The position numbers were made by a program, and so were the translations under genes. Of a DNA stretch of 64,000 bases, positions 1-6,654 are shown piece by piece (position 1 is the first letter of the stretch; each line of letters opens with the position of its first letter). The DNA is taken from assembly GCF_002093625.1 (NCBI RefSeq), contig NZ_MRWD01000002.1, forward strand, positions 111,643-175,642, written 5' to 3'. The notes under the pieces were generated by a model. It was given only the letters and a program-made list of their open reading frames with translations, was not told the DNA's origin and ran no database searches. The DNA is from Rouxiella silvae. GTDB taxonomy: Bacteria > Pseudomonadota > Gammaproteobacteria > Enterobacterales > Enterobacteriaceae.

Positions 1-1
1 T

Positions 2-334
2 GCCCGCGCGCTGGCGATGAAACCGCAGCTGATGCTGTTTGATGAAGTGACGTCGGCGCTAGACCCCGAGCTGGTGGGGGAGGTGCTGTCTCTGATGGCT
101 TCCTTGGCCGACGAAGGGATGACCATGCTGTTGGTGACGCACGAGATTGCCTTTGCCCGCGACGTTTCGTCTCGCGTGGTGTTCTTCGATCAAGGAGTGA
201 TGGCCGAAGACGGGCCGCCAAAACAGGTGTTGCACAATCCAGAGAGTCCGCGCCTGCGGCAGTTTCTTAGCCGCATTTTGCATGAAGACATTTTACACGA
301 TGAGAGCAGAAGTCTGCCGGGGAGCCAGCCATGA
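2..334 (+). CDS. Polar amino-acid ABC transporter ATP-binding protein, C-terminal part (cut by window edge)
   Basis: This is the C-terminal end of a GlnQ/HisP-type ABC ATPase that energises the permease and binding protein downstream. The reading frame is open to the left edge, so the true start, Walker A and most of the signature motif lie outside the window. What remains shows the Walker B segment with the D-loop (LMLFDEVTSALDPE) and the switch histidine in LLVTHE, followed by the usual short C-terminal tail of the polar amino-acid class. Its stop codon overlaps the start of the permease (ATGA), which indicates translational coupling. The family call is secure; the substrate cannot be read from this fragment. 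Confidence 0.93.
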   Translation, partial: ARALAMKPQLMLFDEVTSALDPELVGEVLSLMASLADEGMTMLLVTHEIAFARDVSSRVVFFDQGVMAEDGPPKQVLHNPESPRLRQFLSRILHEDILHDESRSLPGSQP

Positions 335-987
335 ATCAACTCTGGAGTGACATCAACACCTACGGCATGGGGTTTCTGGAAGCGTCCTGGACCGTTTTGC
401 TCATCACGATTTGTACCATCGTGCTGAGTTGGGTATTTGGTTTCATGGCAGTCAGTGCCAAAACCTCATCGGTGAAGCTGTTTCGCGGTATCGGCCGCTT
501 CTACATTTGGTTTATTCGTGGAACACCGGCGCTGATTCAGGTCTTCGTGGTCTATTTTGGTTTTCCACAGATTGGCATTCACCTGTCGCCTTTTGTGGCG
601 GGCGTGCTTGCGCTGGCGATGAACAGCGGCGCATACGTGGCCGAAATAATCCGTTCAGGCCTGAAAGCCATTCCGCGCAGCCAGATGGAGTCCGCTTCGG
701 CGCTGGGCATGAGCAAAGGTGAAATCATGCGCCGCATCGTGCTGCCGCAGGTGTTTCGCATCGTGCTGCCGCCACTGACCAACGAAGCCATCTCAACGCT
801 GAAAAATACTTCGCTGCTGTCGACCATTACCGTTGTCGATATCACGCTGTACGCACAAACCATCATTTCTGCCACCTTCCGCCCGTTCCAGTTTTATATT
901 GCGGCGGCGCTGATTTATCTGCTGCTGACCACGCTGCTTACCGAGCTTTCCGACTGGCTCGAACGTCGTCAGGCGCGCTTTAGCTGA
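331..987 (+). CDS. Amino-acid ABC transporter permease (HisM/GlnP family)
   Basis: A 218-residue inner-membrane permease of the His/Glu/Gln/Arg/opine class. Several hydrophobic segments are visible, and the cytoplasmic EAA loop that docks the ATPase lies around residues 110-132 (SASALGMSKGEIMRRIVLPQ). The length is normal for the family. It starts inside the stop codon of the ATPase gene and is followed after 17 bases by the ureohydrolase gene, so ATPase, permease and hydrolase look co-transcribed. Only one permease gene is visible; it could homodimerise or pair with one outside the window. The substrate is inferred from context as a guanidino or cationic amino compound. Confidence 0.92.
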   Translation: MNQLWSDINTYGMGFLEASWTVLLITICTIVLSWVFGFMAVSAKTSSVKLFRGIGRFYIWFIRGTPALIQVFVVYFGFPQIGIHLSPFVAGVLALAMNSGAYVAEIIRSGLKAIPRSQMESASALGMSKGEIMRRIVLPQVFRIVLPPLTNEAISTLKNTSLLSTITVVDITLYAQTIISATFRPFQFYIAAALIYLLLTTLLTELSDWLERRQARFS

Positions 988-1004
988 TTACTACGAGGTT
1001 TTTT

Positions 1005-1955
1005 ATGAGCGTTTTACCGACAGATTCACTTGAAACTCCCCGCTTTTGCGGCGTACCGACCTTTATGCGCCTGCCGATGGCCAGCGATCTCAGCCAATTG
1101 GATGCGGCGATTATCGGACTGCCTTCTGACTCGGGTGCGCCGTTTCGCACCGGCGCACGCTTTGGGCCGAATGCAGTGCGCGCGATGTCAATTATGCTGC
1201 GCCCGATAAACCCTTATCGTAATGATATCAATGTGTTTGATACGCTGCGCTGTGCCGACGCCGGTGATGCAGCCGTCGTTCCAGGCTATGAAGAGGAGTG
1301 CCTGGCGCGCATTGAGCAGGCGGTTTATGCATTATCGAGTGCGGGGGTGGTTCCCTGCGGTATCGGCGGAGACCACTCTATTACCTTGGCCGAGCTGCGC
1401 GCCGTAGCCAAGGTGCATGGTCCGCTGGCGCTGGTGCAGTTCGACTCGCACAGCGATACCTGGGACAAATATTTTGCCGACAAGCGTTACAGCGCCGGCA
1501 CGCCGTTTCGCCGCGCGGTAGAAGAGCAGCTGGTTGACCCGTCCTGTTCTATTCAGGTCGGGCTGCGCGGTTCACTATTTCGTACCTCTGACATTACCCA
1601 GTCTATCGACCTCGGTTATGAGGTGTTTACCACCGATCAGATGTTTGAGCTGGGGATAAAAGAGATGGCGCAGCGCATCGCCGAGCGCACCGCTGGTCGT
1701 CCTACCTTTATTACCTTTGATATGGATTTTGTCGATCCCGCCTTTGCGCCCGGTGTGCAAACCCCTGAGGCTGGTGGCCCCAGCGCGCGTGAAGCGCTGC
1801 TGCTGCTGCGCGCCTTGAAAGGCATCAACATGGTGGGCTGTGACGTAACCGAAATCAGCCCGATGTACGACGGACCAGGGCAAATTACCTCTTTGCTCGG
1901 TGCGACGGTAATGGCCGAGCTGTTGGCATTATTGGCCAGTGAACGCGCGGCATAA
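1005..1955 (+). CDS. Agmatinase/ureohydrolase family protein (guanidino-acid hydrolase type)
   Basis: A 316-residue manganese ureohydrolase that should split a guanidino compound into an amine and urea. The binuclear-metal motifs are intact: GIGGDHS near residue 123, FDSHSD near 146 and FDMDFVDPAFAPG near 233. The family matches agmatinase, guanidinobutyrase and guanidinopropionase. The DSHSDTWD version of the second motif is closer to how I remember the guanidino-acid hydrolases than to the DAHTD of E. coli SpeB. It lies between a permease and a binding protein of the same transport system, so the imported substrate is probably what it hydrolyses. Start ATG at 1005 follows an AGGTTTTTT ribosome site. 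The exact substrate (agmatine, guanidinobutyrate or other) is unknown. Confidence 0.85.
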   Translation: MSVLPTDSLETPRFCGVPTFMRLPMASDLSQLDAAIIGLPSDSGAPFRTGARFGPNAVRAMSIMLRPINPYRNDINVFDTLRCADAGDAAVVPGYEEECLARIEQAVYALSSAGVVPCGIGGDHSITLAELRAVAKVHGPLALVQFDSHSDTWDKYFADKRYSAGTPFRRAVEEQLVDPSCSIQVGLRGSLFRTSDITQSIDLGYEVFTTDQMFELGIKEMAQRIAERTAGRPTFITFDMDFVDPAFAPGVQTPEAGGPSAREALLLLRALKGINMVGCDVTEISPMYDGPGQITSLLGATVMAELLALLASERAA

Positions 1956-1991
1956 GTGCGTAGTCAGTATAAACGAGTTGTATAAGAAAGG

Positions 1992-2052
1992 TTTTGGACC
2001 GTTTTAGATGCAGTTTTCGACAGGATTTTAACGGTGTTTTTGACACTATTTT
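1992..2052 (+). promoter_or_regulatory. Phased T-tracts, probable curved DNA upstream of the binding-protein gene
   Basis: Six runs of four or five T begin at 1992, 2002, 2014, 2026, 2037 and 2049, that is, every 10-12 bases. Tracts repeated near the helical period are a known cause of intrinsic bending. The block sits 46-106 bases before the binding-protein start. It could help expression of that gene independently of the upstream operon; this role is inference. Confidence 0.45.
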
Positions 2053-2097
2053 CAACACAGGCGATCTTCTTCCCATCTATAAATTGAGAGTGACATT

Positions 2098-2901
2098 ATG
2101 AAAATTAAGCGTTTTCTTAGCATTGCCACCGTTCTCGCTGCGATGGCTACACCTTGGTTTGCAACGGCCGCCGACGGTGCCGGAAAATTGGAACTGCTCA
2201 CTCCGGGCAAGCTGAGCGTGGCGACCGAAGGGACCGATCCTCCGTTCAGCATGCGCGACCCTAATGGTCAGCTCGATGGCCTGGAGATCCGGGTCATGAA
2301 AGAGGTGGCGCGTCGCCTGCATCTGGAATACACGCCGGTGATTACCAAATGGGACTCGATTCTCGTGGGGCTGCAGGCCAACCAGTTTGATATGAGCAGC
2401 GCCGCTATGGACATCACGCCTGCGCGTCAGAAGGCAATTGTTTTCTCCGATGGCTGGATTGAGTCAGGCGGTCGCATCATCATTCCTTTGAAATCTGATA
2501 TAAAATCAGCCAAAGATCTACAGGGTAAACGCATTGGTGCACAGGTTTCTTCAACCTATGCCCAGTTGGCAGTAGACCACGGCGCAACGCTCAAGAACTA
2601 TATCGACGTGACAGCGGCGGTGCAGGACTTGGCTAACGGCAACATTGACGGCGTCATCAACGACTCTATAGGCAATGCCTATCTGATTAAGGATATGCAT
2701 TTGCCGCTGACGCAAACGCCTGACTACGTTAGCGTTATTCAGAAAGGTTTTGCCTTTAAAAAGGGCAAACCCAATTTGGTTGCGGCGGTAAACAAGGCGC
2801 TGGCGGATATGAAGGCCGATGGCACCTATGCTAAACTCGTCACCCCTATTGTGGGCTTCGATCCGGCACCTAAAGATCCGGTACGCACGCTTCCTCAGTA
2901 A
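2098..2901 (+). CDS. Periplasmic amino-acid-type substrate-binding protein (SBP family 3)
   Basis: A 267-residue bacterial family 3 solute-binding protein. Residues 1-25 form a Sec signal peptide (charged MKIKR start, hydrophobic core, cleavage near ATA-AD). The mature part begins with the family hallmarks LSVATEGTDPPFS and GLEIRVMKEVARRL, and later has GKRIGAQVSSTYAQLA typical of the second lobe. It captures the ligand in the periplasm and delivers it to the permease encoded at 331-987. It is separated from the ureohydrolase gene by 142 bases of T-tract-rich DNA and is followed by a strong terminator, so it may have its own promoter and be made in excess, as binding proteins usually are. Ligand unknown. 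Confidence 0.92.
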   Translation: MKIKRFLSIATVLAAMATPWFATAADGAGKLELLTPGKLSVATEGTDPPFSMRDPNGQLDGLEIRVMKEVARRLHLEYTPVITKWDSILVGLQANQFDMSSAAMDITPARQKAIVFSDGWIESGGRIIIPLKSDIKSAKDLQGKRIGAQVSSTYAQLAVDHGATLKNYIDVTAAVQDLANGNIDGVINDSIGNAYLIKDMHLPLTQTPDYVSVIQKGFAFKKGKPNLVAAVNKALADMKADGTYAKLVTPIVGFDPAPKDPVRTLPQ

Positions 2902-2989
2902 CTGTGTTATCAGCCATGGCGGGACACAGTCTGATGTTCACTCTGAAAGAGTTCATTTTCAGAGACTTGTCGGGCGCGAGTAAAAGCAT

Positions 2990-3015
2990 GGCAGGCATCC
3001 GTGCCTGCCTTTTTT
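2990..3015 (+). terminator. Rho-independent terminator after the ABC/ureohydrolase operon
   Basis: An 8-bp perfect stem GGCAGGCA / TGCCTGCC closes a four-base loop (TCCG) and is followed by six T. A second hairpin (CTCTGAAA pairing with TTTCAGAG) lies just upstream at 2941-2964. Together they end the transcript before the GntR gene. Confidence 0.9.
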
Positions 3016-3043
3016 ATCAGTCTTGTTAATGTGAAATGACACC

Positions 3044-3715
3044 ATGGATTCTATCAAAAGAGCCTCTGATTTGATTGGTGAGCGTGAGCAGAACCTCAGC
3101 ACCAAAGCCTACGAAGTGCTGCTGAATATGCTGATTAATCGGGAGTTACCGGTCAATACCGTGCTGCAGGAGCGGCGGCTGGCGGAGCTGCTCAATATTT
3201 CACGTACGCCGGTGCGCGATGCGCTTAATCGGTTGGAAAACGAAGGGTTTATTATTCGCACCGGCGGTCGTACACCGGTGGTTAAAGAGTTTTCAATTCG
3301 TGAGCTGGTAGAAACGCTGCACGTGCGCCGCACGCTGGAATCGGAAGCGGCCAGTCTGGCTGCAGGGCGAGTTCCCTCTGCCGAACTGGACGCCATTGAG
3401 GCCGGAATTCGTAAGCTGTTGGCCGATAGTACCCCAAGCCCGCAGGAGGATTGGGAGATTGACAGTCGCCTGCACAGCGCGCTGGCACACTACAGCGGCA
3501 ATATGTTGCTGATGCAGTACATTGAAAGCCTGCGTCTTAAAACGCGGATGTTCAACCTGCGTCAGGTTCCTGAGCGCTTTGTGAGCGGACACCATGAACA
3601 TCTGGAAATTATCGCCGCCCTGCGCAGCGGTGATGCCGACGGAGCACGCGCTGCGGCGGCAAAACATATTGATAACGTTCGCGAAAGCATCGTTCGGCGT
3701 TTGAGTCAGCTGTAA
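3044..3715 (+). CDS. GntR-family transcriptional regulator, FCD (FadR) subfamily
   Basis: A 223-residue regulator. The N-terminal winged helix-turn-helix spans about residues 20-85 and carries the family pattern LAELLNISRTPVRDALNRLE. The C-terminal all-helical FCD ligand domain starts with VRRTLESEAASLAA near residue 95 and has metal-type histidines in LHSALA and GHHEHLEI. Such proteins normally repress uptake or catabolic genes until a small acid binds. It is transcribed separately from the ABC operon (terminator at 2990-3015) and runs into the convergent hydroxyacid dehydrogenase gene 13 bases away. Candidate targets are the ABC/ureohydrolase operon and the palindrome at 4792-4810. Confidence 0.92.
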   Translation: MDSIKRASDLIGEREQNLSTKAYEVLLNMLINRELPVNTVLQERRLAELLNISRTPVRDALNRLENEGFIIRTGGRTPVVKEFSIRELVETLHVRRTLESEAASLAAGRVPSAELDAIEAGIRKLLADSTPSPQEDWEIDSRLHSALAHYSGNMLLMQYIESLRLKTRMFNLRQVPERFVSGHHEHLEIIAALRSGDADGARAAAAKHIDNVRESIVRRLSQL

Positions 3716-3728
3716 ACAGTTGCAGACG

Positions 3729-4688
3729 TTACTGTAGCCGCCGAACCGGTTCACCGGCGATAAACGCCTGGATATCTTCGATGGCTTCATTAAAGTAAAT
3801 ACGATAGTTATCGTCAGTGACATAGCCCAGATGCGGCGTGGCGAGCACGTTGGGCAGGTGACGGTAGGGATGATTGTCGGGCAGTGGCTCAAGGTCGAAA
3901 ACGTCCAGACCGGCGCCGGCAATCTTTTGCTTAGTCAGCGCGTCAAGCAGGGCTGACGGGTCAACTAGCGCGGCGCGGGACGTGTTAATTAGAAACGCGC
4001 CGGGATGCATACAGGCCAGATCGTCGGCGTCGATTATACCGCGACTGCGCTCGCTCAATACCAGATGCAACGAAACAAAATCGCTGTTTTTCAATAATGC
4101 CTGCTTCGATTCTGCCAAGGTTACCTTCAACTGGGCCGCACGCTCAGCGGTAAGATTCTGACTCCAGGCAACAACGTTCATGCCAAAAGCCTGACCTATT
4201 AAGGCCATTTTCTCGCCAATTTTACCCAGTCCAACCAACCCTAACGTTTTACCGCGCAGGCCAACGCCGAGCGTACTCTGCCACGGGCCGCTGTTGCGTA
4301 TTGAGCGGTTTTCAACGGTAAGATGGCGCGCCAACCCCAGAATAAGCGCCCAAGTCAGCTCCACCGGCGCATCCGAGCCGCTGCCGGTGCCGCAAACGGT
4401 AATTCCCTGCGCCGTTGCAGCTGCCAAATCAATCGATGCATTACGCATTCCTGAAGTGATCAGCAGCTTGAGTTTCGGCAGTCGCGACAATAGCTGTGCG
4501 GTAATTGGCGTACGTTCGCGCATAATCACCATAATATCGGCATCCATCAAGGCCTCAACCAAGCGGTCCTGATTCTGAATAGGATTATGTAACGCCACCG
4601 TGTCAACCTCTGGTGCCAGCACCGACCAGTCGGCCTGAGACAAAGCGACATTTTGATAATCATCGAGAATAACGCAGCGTAAAGTCAT
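3729..4688 (-). CDS. D-isomer-specific 2-hydroxyacid dehydrogenase family protein
   Basis: A 319-residue NAD-dependent oxidoreductase related to phosphoglycerate and glyoxylate/hydroxypyruvate reductases. The Rossmann motif GLVGLGKIGEKM lies near residue 145. The catalytic Arg (INTSRAALVD), Glu (FDLEPLP) and His (ATPHLGY) are all present. The start was set at the ATG at 4688, which follows AGGGA at good spacing; a longer frame to 4784 adds a non-conserved tail without a ribosome site. It converges on the GntR gene. The substrate could be a 2-oxo or 2-hydroxy acid made from the compound handled by the neighbouring operon, but nothing in the sequence fixes it. Confidence 0.9.
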   Translation of the reverse strand: MTLRCVILDDYQNVALSQADWSVLAPEVDTVALHNPIQNQDRLVEALMDADIMVIMRERTPITAQLLSRLPKLKLLITSGMRNASIDLAAATAQGITVCGTGSGSDAPVELTWALILGLARHLTVENRSIRNSGPWQSTLGVGLRGKTLGLVGLGKIGEKMALIGQAFGMNVVAWSQNLTAERAAQLKVTLAESKQALLKNSDFVSLHLVLSERSRGIIDADDLACMHPGAFLINTSRAALVDPSALLDALTKQKIAGAGLDVFDLEPLPDNHPYRHLPNVLATPHLGYVTDDNYRIYFNEAIEDIQAFIAGEPVRRLQ

Positions 4689-4791
4689 GATCTTTTCCCT
4701 GAGGTTGAGACGAGCGTTCAATAAATTAAAATCCATAAAGTTATAGCAGCGCCCGCGTGAGTGTGAAAGTCGAGCCGTAGCCAATAATTGT

Positions 4792-4810
4792 CACATTGTA
4801 TGACAATGTG
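4792..4810. promoter_or_regulatory. Perfect palindrome CACATTGT-ATG-ACAATGTG, candidate GntR operator
   Basis: Two 8-base arms are exact reverse complements around a 3-base centre. The site lies in the divergent region between the dehydrogenase (start 4688) and the lipoprotein gene (start 4907). The core TTGT-N3-ACAA resembles operators of FCD-type GntR regulators, one of which is encoded at 3044-3715. Which promoter it controls is not known. Confidence 0.5.
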
Positions 4811-4906
4811 CCTTGATAATGGTTTGCATAAAACTATTCTTTACCTAATCTTTAACGTTATCTTATTGATGTAAGGAATAGATAATCTCACGACACAGGG
4901 AATGTT

Positions 4907-5560
4907 ATGCACAGATTGCAAAAAAGACTGCTGCTCTCGGCGGCAGTGTTGGTGCTGGCCGGTTGCCCCGCACCGCCAGATAATCAAATGTGGAAACGCT
5001 CAGGCGCGGATCAGGAGACTATTAATACCGAAATGGCCAACTGTGGCTATCCGCAGAATATTGGCGCGCATATTATTAGCCGCAATGATGAAATTCTGCG
5101 GTTCCAATGTATGCAGGGAAAGGGCTTTGCTTTCGGCTCGGAGGGCAATCTTTGTCAGTGGATGGAAGACTATCCGGCCTGTGTGGCTAAAAAACAGGGG
5201 CATCCGGTGAGTTTGGCTCAGCTGGGAGGGTTACCGTTCAATGAGGACAGAGGATTTCATCCTGCTCCGGCTAACTCCGGGTTGACCGAATATGATTTTG
5301 TCACTTGGCGTAAAAAAGGCGCATCGCAGGATTTTAGCCATATCATTGAAAATAAAAGGCTTGCTTTACCGGTGATGTACCAGTGCGGATATCCCCAACC
5401 GTTAGGCAGCAGAGAACAGTCGCCCACTATCTCCGCCGCGGCCAAAACGCAGCAATGTATGCAGGAACACGGCTTTGAACCCATTAGCAAAGATAAGATG
5501 CTGGTTTGTTGGAATTACCCAAAATTGCCCGCCTGTCACCCATCATTCAGGCCCGTATAA
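4907..5560 (+). CDS. Putative lipoprotein with a duplicated four-cysteine domain
   Basis: A 217-residue protein I do not recognise. It has a lipoprotein signal: residues 1-19 are hydrophobic and end in LVLAGC, so Cys20 would be lipidated. The mature part consists of two related units, about residues 29-92 and 134-210. Each starts with a W-[RK]-[RK]-x-G-A segment and has the pattern CGYPQ, then QCMQ...GF, then a final cysteine pair ending P-A-C. The four cysteines per unit (46, 68, 83, 92 and 160, 184, 201, 210) are placed alike and could form disulfides in the periplasm. ATG 4907 follows AGGGAA. It stands alone, divergent from the dehydrogenase, and its stop codon lies in the loop of the following hairpin. 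Confidence 0.8.
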   Translation: MHRLQKRLLLSAAVLVLAGCPAPPDNQMWKRSGADQETINTEMANCGYPQNIGAHIISRNDEILRFQCMQGKGFAFGSEGNLCQWMEDYPACVAKKQGHPVSLAQLGGLPFNEDRGFHPAPANSGLTEYDFVTWRKKGASQDFSHIIENKRLALPVMYQCGYPQPLGSREQSPTISAAAKTQQCMQEHGFEPISKDKMLVCWNYPKLPACHPSFRPV

Positions 5561-5573
5561 ACGGGCCTGAATG
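5544..5573. terminator. Bidirectional hairpin between convergent genes
   Basis: Perfect 12-bp arms CATTCAGGCCCG / CGGGCCTGAATG with a six-base loop. The lipoprotein stop codon (5558-5560) is in the loop, and the ABC ATPase gene ends 10 bases further on. No long T-run follows on either strand, so efficiency is uncertain. Confidence 0.75.
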
Positions 5574-5583
5574 AGAGTGAGTA

Positions 5584-6654
5584 TTAAGCTTTCGGGAAAA
5601 TCCACACGTCCTTGGCCGGCAGCGTCAGGCGGCACAGCGCGGCGTCACGCACGTCTGTGCCATAGGCGCGAATCACAAAGTCATCGGCCTGAGTACGGAA
5701 CAGATACTCCCAGCGGTCGCCGAGATACATGCTGGTCAGCAGTGCAAGCTGTAGCTGATTATCTTCTGGGCCGTCGGCCAACCGCACCCGCTCGACGCGA
5801 ATAACTGCCGTACCCTCGGCCCCGGCCTGGACGCCTTCGCCAGCCTTACCCCACAGCACCCAGTCTTTGCCTTCGATTCGCGCCTGGCCGTCACGCACTT
5901 CGGTGACTTTACCGTGCAGGCGGTTGTTGCTGCCCATAAACTCGGCAGTGAACAGGCTAGTAGGAGAGCCGTACATTGACTGCGGCGTGCCTTCCTGCTC
6001 GATTTTGCCGTTGTTAAGCAGCAAAATTCGGTCGGAAATCGCCATCGCCTCATTCTGGTCATGGGTCACCATCAGTGCCGACAGTCCCAGCTTGATGATT
6101 AGCTCGCGCAGGAACACGCGCGCTTCTTCACGCAGCTTGGCATCAAGGTTCGACAGCGGTTCATCGAGCAGAATAACCGGCGGGTTGTAAACCAGAGCGC
6201 GGCCAATCGCCACGCGCTGTTGCTGACCTCCGGACAACTGATGCGGATGGCGTTTGCCTAAATGCCCCAAACCGAGCTGGTCGAGCACGCTTTGCACGCG
6301 TTGATTGGTCTCGCTTGAGGAGGTTTTACGCAATTTCAGCGGATAGGCCACGTTTTCAAACACAGTTTTGTGCGGCCACAGTGCGTAAGACTGAAATACC
6401 AGACCCAGATTGCGCTCCTCGGCTGGAATTTCACTGCGCGCGGTACCGGCATATACCGTATTCTGACCGATAATAATTTTCCCCTGCGTGGGCTTTTCCA
6501 GTCCGGCTACTGCGCGTAATAGCGTCGTTTTGCCACTGCCGGAAGGGCCGAGCAGCGAGACCACTTCACCGCGCCTCAGCTCCATCGATACCCCTTTAAG
6601 CACCGGATTGTCGCCGTAGGTTAAATGCAGGTTTTCTACCTTCATTTCAATCAT
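5584..6654 (-). CDS. FbpC/AfuC-type ABC transporter ATP-binding protein
   Basis: A 356-residue ATPase of the ferric/putrescine/phosphonate (CUT1-like) class. Walker A GPSGSGKTT lies near residue 40, the signature LSGGQQQR near 137, Walker B VILLDEPLSNLDAKL near 157 and the switch His in VTHD near 193. A TOBE regulatory domain fills the C-terminal third. The start chosen is ATG 6654, with GGAG nine bases upstream; it overlaps the last codons of the permease gene by 8 bases. It is the last gene of a binding protein-permease-ATPase operon. A longer frame upstream lies inside the permease gene and is not used. Confidence 0.92.
   Translation of the reverse strand: MIEMKVENLHLTYGDNPVLKGVSMELRRGEVVSLLGPSGSGKTTLLRAVAGLEKPTQGKIIIGQNTVYAGTARSEIPAEERNLGLVFQSYALWPHKTVFENVAYPLKLRKTSSSETNQRVQSVLDQLGLGHLGKRHPHQLSGGQQQRVAIGRALVYNPPVILLDEPLSNLDAKLREEARVFLRELIIKLGLSALMVTHDQNEAMAISDRILLLNNGKIEQEGTPQSMYGSPTSLFTAEFMGSNNRLHGKVTEVRDGQARIEGKDWVLWGKAGEGVQAGAEGTAVIRVERVRLADGPEDNQLQLALLTSMYLGDRWEYLFRTQADDFVIRAYGTDVRDAALCRLTLPAKDVWIFPKA

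Noticed and set aside
3293..3922. 209-residue minus-strand frame across the GntR gene and dehydrogenase end
   Set aside because: It is the antisense of a clear GntR/FCD gene and overlaps the dehydrogenase out of frame; composition is unlike a real protein.
4689..4784. Longer N-terminus of the hydroxyacid dehydrogenase from 4784
   Set aside because: No ribosome site, and the sequence before MTLRCVILDD is not conserved.
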